Shown here piece by piece: positions 35,301 through 46,800 of a stretch of 64,000 nt of DNA. Source of the DNA: Branchiostoma floridae (Eukaryota > Chordata > Leptocardii > Amphioxiformes > Branchiostomatidae). The stretch lies in the NCBI RefSeq assembly GCF_000003815.2, contig NC_049979.1:16469483-16533482 (forward strand). The letters run 5' to 3'. The notes beneath the pieces were generated by a model. The model ran no database searches, was not told the DNA's origin, and was given only the letters and a program-made list of their open reading frames with translations. Numbering within the stretch: position 1 is the stretch's first letter; each line of letters starts with the position of its first letter. Both the position numbers and the translations under genes were made by a program.

Positions 35301-38041
35301 GTCAAAGGCGCTCTTGTGAACATGGCTAAGAAGTACAATGCAAGTTTGGAAACCCCATTTATCCTGTTCTTTCTCAGATAACACGGAGGACCTGAACCTG
35401 TACAAGTTGGTGTTCCCTACGGAGCTGACAAAACCCACCCTGTCCGTGATCGGCTGCCTGTCTACCATAGGGGCCCATCCTCCTATCTACGAACTGCAGG
35501 CTCGCTGGGCCGTCAGGGTGTTCTTGGTAAGTGGGACGTTTCAGTGATTCCGCCCTGCGGTCACCACAGGTGTTTGAATAGCCACAACTGGCTATAGTAG
35601 ACTGTGTAACTGGGCAAACAAATGGGCAACGCATAATGAAGTAAGCAAACAATAGGTTAAGTTACCCTTACGATTTCGCTGGTGACAAACAAATGACATT
35701 CATCCATCAAAGATGATATGTACTTATCTGAAGACATGAGACATTAACTTCACATTGCCCACTTATTCTTTTCCCAGGGCCTGAGTAAGCTTCCCGACAA
35801 GGAGACCATGCTGAAGCGGGTCCGCTCCGACAAGCTGGAGCTGAAGCAGCGGTTCGGCTACGTCAAGCTTCAGGTAACACGGGTTTGTCAAATCTTGATA
35901 TATGAGCAGTATAAACTCAAGAGTCGGGTGTATTGTTATTGTGCGTTCAATCCATTGATATTGTGCGTATTTTGGCCAGAGCAAGTACAAAACGTTTTAG
36001 CTAAGCTCGACATCAACAAGGCCAAGGCCCGGACTCAATACCTGCCAGGGTCTTGAAACATGCTGCAACCGAGCTATCTAAACCCCTAGCAAAGCTCTTT
36101 CAGCTCTTGCTAGACAAACACTATATGCCGAAGCAGTGGAAAGTTGCCCACGTGATACCAGTTCATAAAAAGAACAACAAACACGACCCTAGCAACTACC
36201 GCCCAATATCACTTCTCAGCATTATAAGCAAAGTGATGGAATCAATCATAAACAAAGCCCTGTGGAAACACATCTCCGAGAACCATCTCATAAGTGACAA
36301 GCAGTTCGGATTCAGGGCTGGGCACTCCACAGCAGATGCACTGACGTACGTCATTCAACACCTGCATGACGCCAAGGACAAAAGACAGGAAAGCAGACTG
36401 ATATGCCTGGACATAAGCAGAGCGTTCGACCGCGTATGGCACAAGGGGTTGATTGCCAAGCTGAAAGCCATCGGCGTCGATGGGAAGGTGCTAAACTGGA
36501 TTGAGAACTACCTTGCAGACAGAGAACTGAAAGCCATTATCAGCGGAAAAACATCCACCGCCAGAGTCATTAACGCGGGAGTCCCCCAAGGCTCAATCCT
36601 TGGCCCCTTGCTCTTCATCATTTATATCAATGATTTGACAGAAAAGCTGGAAAACACATCGATGCTGTATGCCGATGACTCATCAATCATGAGCATTATA
36701 AAAGAAAGACGTGAAAGAGCTAGGGCAGCCCAGTCACTGAACTCAGACCTGGAAGAAATACAAAATTGGGCAAACAGCTGGAACGTCATATTCGGAGCCA
36801 CAAAGTGTAAGTGCATGACAATTAGCAACTTGAAGGACGCAGTAGGCAACCACCCAGAACTCAGCTTCACGGACACTACACTCGCAGAGGTAGATGAAGT
36901 TGATCTCTTAGGCGCAACAATCCGAAAAGACCTGACATGGAATCACCACATAAAGAAGATGGCCGCGGACGCAGGAAAACGCCTGGGTCTACTGCGAAGA
37001 GCCGCCCCCTACCTCAACCCTCAACAGAGAGCCATCATATACAAGAGTATGGTGCGATCCAGCATGGAATATGCCTCAACCGTCTGGATGGGAGCTTGCT
37101 CCACCTCACTCGACCTACTCAACGCCATCCAAAGAAGGGCCACCAAGATCATAGACCTCCCCGAAACTGACCTGTACAAATATCAGATTCAGCCCCTGGA
37201 ACAACGCAGAAACGTAGGGGCTCTCACCCTCCTGCACCGCATGTACAACCACGACGCACCTGCACCACTCAACAGTCTACTTCCTGAACCCTATACACAT
37301 CGACGTGAAACCCGCCTGTCTACATCTCAACAATGCAACGCCTTGGAGCCTGTGAAATCAGCTACCACATCGCACCGTCGTACCTTCCTCCCGGCCACAA
37401 CAAAACTCTGGAACTTACTGCCTCAGCACATAGTGACACTTAGGGACAAACAGAAGTTTAAGACAAGTATCAACAACCACTTCAGCGACCTACGTCAGCG
37501 CCCTTAAGGACAGCTGCTAATGCTGAAGATCGGAGTATGACTACATAGATAAAAAAAAAAAAAAAATCCGCGGCTAACACCCTGCAATGCGAAATAGTTA
37601 AACCAAGGAGGTTACTAGCTTGTGAAAGAGTTTAAATATCAAAGTAGTAGGGCCAATCATTGGATTAAAGAGTGTACTCCATGTTCCCTGCCTAACCTGA
37701 ATCACATGCTGTCTATATTCCAGATGATGAACGTGCCGTACCGGGATGACATTGCCGAAGAGATCGGAGTGAAACCGTCGTTTTGGAAGCTCCTTCCTCG
37801 GGACCCAAAACTAGCTTTCCTCAGCTACTTCGGCCCCGCTTTCTCTGTCCAGTACCGCCTGCTGGGGCCACACCCCTGGTCAGGTGCAGCTGACCACGCC
37901 AAGTCAGCCCTGGCCAACACCCTGTACCCCTTCAGGTCACCTGCTCTGGACAAGGAACAGTCCTTCCTTTCATTGGCCAAAATCATGAAGTTTCTCTTGC
38001 TGTTCGGGATTGCAATGGTGGCCTTTAATCGTTTTATGTGA
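32369..38041 (+). CDS. Flavin-containing monooxygenase (FMO family), complete
   Basis: Ten coding exons in phase: 32369-32483, 32840-33057, 33176-33289, 33528-33660, 34283-34338, 34548-34793, 35012-35156, 35378-35526, 35778-35873 and 37724-38041, giving 529 residues, the usual animal FMO length. The FAD-binding motif GAGVSG is at residues 10-15. The FMO-identifying motif [11 protein letters not shown] is at 169-179 and fits FxGxxxHxxxY exactly. The NADPH-binding motif GAGNSAG is at 194-200 and FATGF at 325-329. A hydrophobic C-terminal helix (last about 20 residues) is the expected ER anchor. The enzyme should oxygenate soft nucleophiles (N, S) with FAD, NADPH and O2. ATG lies in good context (gccATGG). 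Intron 9 (35874-37723) carries a retrotransposon fragment. Which vertebrate FMO it matches best cannot be told by eye; the lancelet genes may be an independent set. Poly(A) candidates: aataaa at about 38472 and 38679. Confidence 0.95.
35975..37566 (+). mobile_element. 5'-truncated non-LTR retrotransposon (CR1/Jockey-like) in FMO intron 9
   Basis: A reverse-transcriptase frame on the plus strand (36053-37507, 484 residues) carries classic LINE motifs: NYRPISLL, an AFDRVWH block, [12 protein letters not shown] and the catalytic YADD at 36668-36679, followed by the C-terminal region typical of CR1/Jockey clades. Upstream, KLDINKA (about 36000-36025) is in another frame, so at least one indel separates it from the frame that continues PDSIPARVL. 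The endonuclease and ORF1 are missing. The 3' end is a run of 16 A (37551-37566). No clear target-site duplication. It is inserted in the sense direction in an intron and is presumably inactive, though recent enough to keep a long frame. Confidence 0.9.
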
Positions 38042-39587
38042 CACATATGTGTCTAAAACCAAAGATCTCGAATCCCTTCCTCCCTTCCTGATATGGTAAT
38101 TTTGATGTTGTTCTCCGCACAGTGTCAGTGCTATCTTGACGTCCCACCGGTATGAGTCTCCCAACAATCAATGTTGCAACATTATTTGGAGTCTCTGTAA
38201 CAGAGTTTTGGAGTGTTGTATGTTGTTGCTTTGCTTAAGGTTATCACTTTAATTTGCGATTTGAAAAGGTAACATTATACCATGTTGGTGCTTTATATAC
38301 CTTCCCTACTCGTTTACAATGCTCTTTTGATGTGTTTACCAATGTATTTATGTATACAGTTGTACCAAAAAAGTAATACAGTTACAAATGGAGCTGATGA
38401 TAAATTCACTAGACGACTATAAGGTGAGTTCAAATGTAGAAAATTTGATAAAATGTCATGGATATCTCAAGAATAAAGAGTGAATGCTGTCTGTAGCTAA
38501 AGTCTCAGGCGATGGTGACTGGCGCTGCCTACATAGACATGGTAGTTAAACTCCATCAAACTACAATGTACATCACAAACTACATTACAAACTGTCAGTC
38601 ACCGACAATGTCGTTTTGTAATTCAGTGGTTAGCGTATCACTCGTGACGTCAATGAGTAACTTTATTGTATTTACGGTGAATAAATTAAAGAACGGATAT
38701 TGATGTGTCTATTCAATGTTGACCACGTTTCACTTTTTAACTAGTGCGATATTATTTAATGACATTCTACGATCTTGAAACAGTGAAACTTTCTTTGTTG
38801 TGTCAAATCAAGTAATGGCACTCATCGGAGTTTGAAAGATAATAGCCTTTAGAAGTTTTGCTCGTGATGTATTTGAACCCAGTTCGATTAATCAAGATAT
38901 AGGTATACCGGCAAAAAAGGCTTAGTCTCAGCCAGACATCTTCGGCTGCTGAAAAATAGGCACAAACTTTCCGATTGGGGAGAATAATTTACCAGAGGTT
39001 TGTAAGTCCGTAACTCTATGGCCTCTTAATGACCCCATTTGGCTAATTCTGCCGTTTGAAACTCATTCTGGTGGGCTGGAGACTAATGAACGGGAGGGCT
39101 GATCTCAAAGTCTAGAGGCATCATGAGAATCAGCAGACATTTGTAAGTTTAATAACATAACTTTTGAACGATACAGCGTTAGATAAAAAAAAAAGACAGG
39201 GAGATAAAATGTAATGAATGAGGAAGGTGGTGGTAGGGGTGTAGATTTTGTATTTTTGGCATTTAGGACATATGAACTGATTGGAACGTTTAAATTAGCC
39301 ACATAACATAATATACAACGCAACAAGAAAGGCGTTTTACACATTTTAATTCAACACAGCAAACAATACACTTCAGAACATGAGAAGGGCTCAGACTTCA
39401 ACTGTTAGTGTTACATTATTTGTGTCTACTTGTTAGTCCGTTTTCACGCAAAAAAATATCAAACATGTTGTGGTGTAGAACTTATCCTGTAGTTTTGTGT
39501 TCATTTGAGCAAAGATGGATTCCAGGTAGTACGCAGGTAGAACACGGAATCTCCAGGTTTATGATGCGAGTAACTCTGATTATGTTA
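38042..39587. other. FMO 3' flank and intergenic sequence
   Basis: Contains the likely FMO 3' UTR with aataaa at about 38472 and 38679. No gene seen beyond that. Confidence 0.5.
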
Positions 39588-39960
39588 GGCCATTTGATTT
39601 GATTATATGGATGACATCCTCTTGGAATCTAAAAACTGATGGTGTGCGAATAAAACAGTTTGCCTTCATTATGAAATCTAAGTGGTCAGGGAGTTTGAAG
39701 GTTGAACACACAAAATATACTGAACAACAGATTATTCATTTTTTTATCTTTCACATCTTCTTCGACCTTGCAATGTTCTATGACATTAGTATACGTTTTC
39801 TGATATCTATTTTTGCAATCCACGGCATATATTTGGTTTTTTGATGCTGCTTTGTATGATTTGGAGTATGGTTGATAACTTTTTATTTTATTTTTGGAAA
39901 CAGCCGAAAATTGATGCGCGCGCGGATGGCATCCATATAGTGAATCAAATCAACATGGCC
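39588..39960. mobile_element. 373-bp PIF/Harbinger-like MITE (copy 1)
   Basis: Terminal inverted repeats ggccat...atggcc, with extended similarity over about 30 bp (tttgatttgattatatggatg at the left; the reverse complement of catccatatagtgaatcaaatc at the right). It is flanked by TTA on both sides (39585-39587 and 39961-39963). A TTA duplication with GGC-starting ends fits PIF/Harbinger. No transposase inside. Same family as 61021-61863. Confidence 0.75.
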
Positions 39961-39963
39961 TTA

Positions 39964-40810
39964 GAATTCACATGTGTCTGTCCAACATAACTGCGTACAC
40001 TTTGATGAAGAGGAAAATGTGACATACGTCCGACACAATGACTGTAGTGTAGTGATGTTTAGTGATAGAGTTACACAGAATAAAGTCACATTGATCAAAC
40101 CCCCATAAATGAGGTTCACGTCAAATTCAGCACTGACACGTTTGCACAAGAATAGAAACCATTTGTAATAAAAGCTAAGCCTCAAATATCAGTTGGGGTA
40201 TCTGTATTTGTGATTATAAAATATTACAATTGTGTAAAATGATGTTCAAAGGACATGATATCTGAATTTTCAGTTTTGGAGACAGCAAACCATTTTCTCA
40301 GGTTGTAACTGATCACTGAATACACAGCTTTTGCTGTTTGCCTTTAAGACATTTCTGTGGATTTCATTTCATTTTAGTAATGCTGAAAGCAACTAGCATT
40401 CATCCTAAATGTTCCTTCATGTTGAAATATTAGGTAAAAAGGCACACAAAATACGCACGCCGGTCAGTAAGTGGTACTGCTATAGAATACCACTTCATTT
40501 TGAAAATACAAATTTCACAGCACAACAATATGCAATCCTTCTAGAACAAATGGGCTGAAAGATCAAAATAGCCTGAAACAAGTGTGCTGAAAGATGAAAA
40601 TAGGCCCGATTAAAATAGTGCACTCCATTCTGAAAAAATACAACTTTTACTAAAATACAGACTCTTAGTCAATCTACGCCATCTCAACTCCCATTTCATC
40701 TATTCAAAGTTTGGAAAACGTTTGCTAATGATCATGCTCCTTAAGTTTGTAAAAGTTTGAGGGAACAGTAGACCACATTCCATGTTTCCCCATCCCTCTG
40801 TCCCTTTCAC
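39964..40810. other. Intergenic between FMO and polyketide synthase 3' ends
   Basis: No gene or clear repeat seen. It should contain the 3' UTR of the minus-strand polyketide synthase that ends at 40811. Confidence 0.5.
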
Positions 40811-43800
40811 CTACTTGCGCAAGGGAAGTGCTACCTCCCCAACTACAGCTTTCCCCACTAACGTGGTCGTTGTCATCCCGCCCAAGATGTCCAGTTGGGA
40901 CACGCTGAGGTCGAAGTTCTTGTTCATCCAGTTGACAATGTCCACGGCCATCAGGGAGTCCACGCCGTAGTTGATCATGGGCTGGTCGGGGTCGATCTGG
41001 CTGGGCGGCATGCAGAGGATCTGTCCCAGCTGCTCCAGAACCTGCTCGCGTAGGTCGTCTTCGTTCAAGTCAGCGTCAACTATTTTGTCAAGAAGAACAT
41101 GTTATCAGTACAGGAATGCACATCAATGGAAGACAATGTACCAATCTACATTGAACCATATTGATGAAAGGTACACAGCATATAAAGAACACATATAATC
41201 AACAGATCATTAAAACTCATGACGTCACAGAAACATACCGGACTTCTCCTTGTTCTTTCCAGCTGCAAGATGACGGAACTTCATGCTCGTCGTGTAGGAG
41301 AACTGCATGCATTTGGCCCAATCCTGTTTTGACGTGAAAGACAGAAGCACAATCAGCAGATGTGTGTGATAGACAACATGTGATATCAAATGCACATCGC
41401 TACTGTTACTACATGCTACCATAAAGTACAGTATAAATGGAAAATATGTATATGCAAACTGACATGGTGATGGAAAAAAATAAATGTCGTATATCAGCTG
41501 AACTTACCATGTTGGCCAGTGTGACAACAGGAGTGTCCCTGGCCCGTAGCAGGCGTGGCAACATTTGGAGGCACTCGTCAATGTGGAGAGTCAGCATGCC
41601 CTTCCCTGTGACGATTTTGGCTGCTTTAGTGTTGCCTTCCAGGATCCCCACACCTCTGACGGCTCCAAGCTGGAGAGACAGTGCCGGAAGTCCCCGCCGG
41701 TGTCGGTGTTCAGCGAGGGCATCCAGGATGCTGTTGGCCGCCACATACCCGCATTGCTCTGGATTCCCCCAGGCGGCAGTGACAGATGACAGCAGGAAGA
41801 AGATGTCCAGGTCATCGTCCTGTGTCAGCTCGTGCAGGTGGAGGGCTCCCCACGCCTTCGCTGCTAGTGACTTTTCCAGCTGACTGTCCTTCACGTCCAA
41901 CACATTGGCATCATCAATGACAGCAGCGAGATGGAAGATGCCTTTCAGCGCAGGGACCGAGGGGTCGGCTCTGAGATGGTTCAGCACGTTTGTCAGGGAT
42001 GTCTTGTTTGACACGTCCGCTTCGTACGTGTACACCTTTCCACCTTTGGACTCCATGTACTCTACAGTGTGAACATTTTCAGCTGTTTTGCACCCATTTC
42101 TGGACAGGAGGGCAATGTGCTTTGCTCCATGGTCTACCAGCCAACGGGCCAGGGATTGTCCAACCCCTCCAAACCCGCCAGTGATGAGGTAAGTACCGTT
42201 TGCCTCGAGTATGTGTGAAGATGGCACCAAGCTCTCCGGTTCAAACTTGACTGGCATCTTAAAGACAACCTTGCCGACATGTTGGCCCTTTGACATCCAC
42301 CGAAACGTCTCCTTGTAGTCGTCAATGGTTTTAACTGTCGTCAGCACAGGAGCGATGTGTCTTTTCTTCAGAAGAGAGCAGATTGTCTCCATCATCTTTC
42401 GGACGTACTTCGGTCTCTCCTTCATGAGCAGATCCAGCTGAACAGACAGGAACGTCTTGTTGTTCAACAGCGGTCCCATGTCCATGCCTACGCCTTCGAG
42501 AATGGAGCGTTTCCCGATTTCGCAGAACGTGCCTCCGGCTTTTAGAGACTTCATGGCGGCAGTCTGCAGGTCACCGTACAAGGAGCTGAGCACGACATCT
42601 ACTCCTTCGCCATCTGTCCATTTCATGACGTCATGGTAGAACTGGGTAGACCTGGAGTCAGACACGTGTGTCATTCCCATCTGCCGTAGGTAGTTGCGCT
42701 TCTCTTCAGATCCGGCCGTACAGAACACACGGGCCCCAACCATGCCTGCCACTTGTATGGCTGCTTGTCCCACCCCACCACAGGCAGAGTGTATCAGCAG
42801 TGTCTGCCCTTCTTGTAGCCGTGCTCTCTCGATCAAGGCGTAGTACGCGGTGATGTACACCATGCTGAACCCAGCTGCATCCGCCCAGCTGATGTGTGAA
42901 GGCTTGGCCATGACAAAGTGCTCGTCACAAGTCACGTGTGACGCGAAGCAGTGGTCACCAAAGGCGATGACCTCGTCTCCAACTTTGATCCTCTTCACAT
43001 CATTACCGACTTCCACGACTGTTCCTGAACATTCAAGGCCAAACTGTGTTTGCAACTTGAGCCCTTCCAGAAGACCCAGAGCCATCATTACATCTTTGAA
43101 ATTCAAACCGGCTGCATGAACTTTGACTTTGACTTCGTTGTCTGACAGAGATGTGGATGCTTGCCCGTAGAACGCCATGTCATCCAATGTTCCTGTCTTC
43201 CCGGGAGCGATATCCAGAGCCCAGCTTTCGGAGGGCGACGTGCTGATGCCGTCTGAGATGGACGTCTTCACGAGTCTTGGCGTCAGGATTTCGCCGTTAC
43301 GGATGGATAGTTCCCTCTCGGTCGGTGGGTCGGACTTCAGCAAGGTCTCAACCACGTCCGTCAAGCCGTTCAGAATGTCTGAAGGTAGATCTACTGTGTA
43401 GATTTGGAGGTCTCTGATCTCGTTGTTTACAACTCGGAAGAAGCCCGTGGCGGCAGATGCTGTCGGACAGTCACACTCAACACTGCCACTTACTGTGAAA
43501 ACCCACATGTCCCGAACTCTCTCGGACGCCTGGTACAGGGTGTTGGTTAGGGACCGGGCGTGTACCAGGGACTTGTCGTCTTCTGGCCAGACGTACACAA
43601 CTCGCAAGGGAAGGCCATGGCTGGGAATATCGATCCTGTCACCGATGGAACGTACCATTGTGTTTTCGGGTACCAGCCTCTGCACTGCGTTGATAAGGGG
43701 GCTGTCAGTAGGCCCCACGAGAAGCCACTGTTGGCTGTCATCAGTTTGCAAAATAGCAGGAGCTGCTTGTTGTAAGGGCGTGTTTTTTCTGCCGATGGTG

Positions 43801-46800
43801 ATAGAATGGAAGAACTCCTGAGGCGATGACACACTCACAACATCGTGCATTCCTCCATCTTCAAATAGGCTTCTCCACCCTTCCCTGGACAGCCAACATG
43901 TGTCCGTCCTGTAGTCATCATCATACACCCAACAAAGCTCCAATGATCCAAACACAACCTCGCACATGTAGAAAGCGTTTGTCGCTTCGAACATGACAAG
44001 CCAGCCACCGGGACAGAGAAGACTTTGCATGTACTTCAAGCCTTCCATCACGTCCACCGCTGAGTGAAGGGTGTCCATGCAGACGACGATGTCGAACGTT
44101 CCTGGGATGAAGTCCTGTGGCTCCACCGCTTTCTCGATGTCCAGCTGTTGATACTTGACAAAAGCGTAATCTTCAAGGACTTGGCTGGCATGTGCAAAGA
44201 AGGTTGTGTTCAGGTCGGTGAAGACGTACTCAATGTGCCCCGCATCTCCTTGGTCTTTGAGAGGTTTCAGTAGGTAGCGCGCCAGTCCTCCCATGCGACC
44301 TCCTACTTCAAGGATGCGAACAGTTTGTTTCTGCTCGAGTGAGGTCTTCACAGCTTGTTCTATGGCATCAGTGCAAGCGCGGTAGTACAGTCTTGTTGTC
44401 AGTGAGTCCATGAAGTAGTCAGCTAGGCAGTCGGCGGCAAAGAGAATCGGCAGGGCTGCTGAGGGGTCACGGAGAATGGTCGGCAGAATGTCCCCAAGGC
44501 GCTGCAGCATGCTGAACTCGAGCCTCATCGCCGGTACGTCTTTTCTCATTTCATCCAGGGACTTGTGGATCTCATCTAGTGACATCGTGTCAAATGCGGT
44601 CTTATCCACGTCGTCGATGATGGTTCTGAGCCTCTCTATGTACCTCTTGTTTCTTGGGCTGACCTCGGCCTCTGGAACAGTATCCAACGCGAGTTGAACG
44701 TAGGATAAAGCTAGACGTTTGAGGTTAGGCAGGGCTTTCTCTGCTGCCTCTATCATCTCCATTTCATCGCTGTACTGTTTCTGCAGATGTTCTTCTTTGA
44801 ACAGGTCGCAGAAGATACTTGTTTCCGGCAGAGGAGAGATGACAGGCTGCCATCTTGTTTCATACAAGCAGCTGTCTGTGTCGACGTCAGAGTTGATACC
44901 GGAAACATTTGTCGCTTCGAAGCCGTCGATTTGCGCAAGGATGTTCCCCTGGACTGTCGCCAGTATTATGTTGGCCTTGACTGACATGCTGGAACGGGAG
45001 ACAACTGTAGCATGTGCTACCACGTGTTCCCCGAGTGGTAGGGAGGGTACGAGCATGCTGAATGTGGTGATCTGAGTGGGGAGATATAGAGTTGAGCAGG
45101 GTCCTATGGCAGCGAGGGCAACCTGAAAGCATCCATCCAGTGTTGTGGTTTGGACTCTTTGCTGCGCATCTGTTGCTGGCTTCAGGAAGCCAATGGCTTT
45201 CCAGTCACCCACGAAGGCCTCGTTCACGACCTGAAACTCGGGGCCGTACATCAGTCCCAAGTCACTGAATCTTTCGTAAAAATTCTGACCCGTGACCTTT
45301 TCCATGGCCTCTGTAGGCGTCGTTTCCATAATACTCTCAGAGCTGACATTGCTGGGTTGAGTGAGCAGACACCCCGCGTGTACTCTGTCTGTGGCTACCT
45401 CTAGCTTCCTTCCCTCCTTTGTGTACGTCAGGTGGATAGTGGCGTTAGATTTGTTGAGGTCGCTAACGTCTGGCCAAACAAGGACATTTTTAAACTGAAT
45501 GTCCTGCAGTGTTGGGTTGTCAGAGCTATCTACAGCCATCTGCACCATGTATTCAATATATCCCGCCCCTGGAAACACCACGCTGTCGTTCACTACGTGA
45601 TCTGCAAGGAAGGGGAACTTTTCAAGGGTGATGTGCCCGTTTTGTCCCTTGAAGGTGCGATCCTCGAGACCCAGCCTCCTTTTCCGTGAGGATTCGGCCT
45701 CTTGCCAATGTCGTTGGTGCTGCCAGGCGTATGTTGGGGCAGGCGTCCACTCAGCTGCGTCCTGAGTTACATTTGTCCAGTTGATGTCCATCCCATTCAC
45801 GTACAATGTGGCCAAGGCACGCAGCATGCATTTGTGGTCATTTTGCTGACGTTGTCCACATGGCACGGTGACTTTCATTGGGCAGTTTTCATGCTTGAGT
45901 GTTTGGCTGACGGACGACAACAGCGTAGCGGAGGCACCAAGTTCGATGAAAACATCAGGATTGTGATCTTGGATTATGGACCGAATGGCGGAGGTAAACT
46001 TGACCTCTCCCCTGATGTTTTTCCACCAATACTGACCGTCAAACCTCCCGGTGTAATGCTGCCCTGTCACAGTGGAGTACAAAGGTGCGGGAGCTTCTCC
46101 ATGTCTGTCAGGCTGTACGGAAGACATCGCCTCGAGGAAGGACTCTCTGATGGGGTCCATGTGGTCGGTGTGGAAGGCACAGGAGACACGCAGCATTTTG
46201 ACCTTTGTTGGGTTTTGATCTTGAAGTGCAGCAATGGCTTCTGTCGTTCCTGCTACTGTGACAGATGTGGGAGAATTGTCGCACGCCAATTTCACTCCCT
46301 GACTCTTAGCAACAAGCTCCTCAGCCTCTATCCTTGATGCACGCATGGCTGCCATGCTCCCACATCCCTGCAGTTTGGCTTGTTCTGTGCTTCTGATGTA
46401 GATAGCCCGGATAGCTTCGTCCAAAGTCAGACCACCGCACGCATAGGCTGCTGCAACTTCTCCTAGACTGTGACCGACGATCACGTCAGGGGAAATGCAC
46501 CAATGCTTCAGCAAAGCAAACAACCCCACCTGGGTGAAGAGTATTGCGGGTTGGGAGACTTTCATTTCTGCAAGTGTGAACTCGGCGGGAGCCGCGGAAC
46601 CGTCACTTGTGGTGAACAACCCGGCCTTCTGCATAAGGGACCATCCACTGACTTGTGTGAAGATCTGGTCACATGCATCGACTGTTTCCCTGAATACAGG
46701 CTCTAGCTGATACAACTTCCTTCCCATGTCATCCCATTGCTGCCCTTGACCAGGAAAGACAAAGCAGACTTTAGGGCGGGCATTCTGTGATGTGCCAGTG

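Noticed and set aside
36053..37507. Reverse transcriptase as a host gene
   Set aside because: LINE-type motifs, poly-A tail, upstream frameshift and intronic position show a truncated retrotransposon.
45702..46337. 211-residue plus-strand frame and other plus-strand frames over 41437-48231
   Set aside because: They lie antisense to the polyketide synthase exon and have no recognisable motif; shadow frames of a long GC-balanced coding exon.
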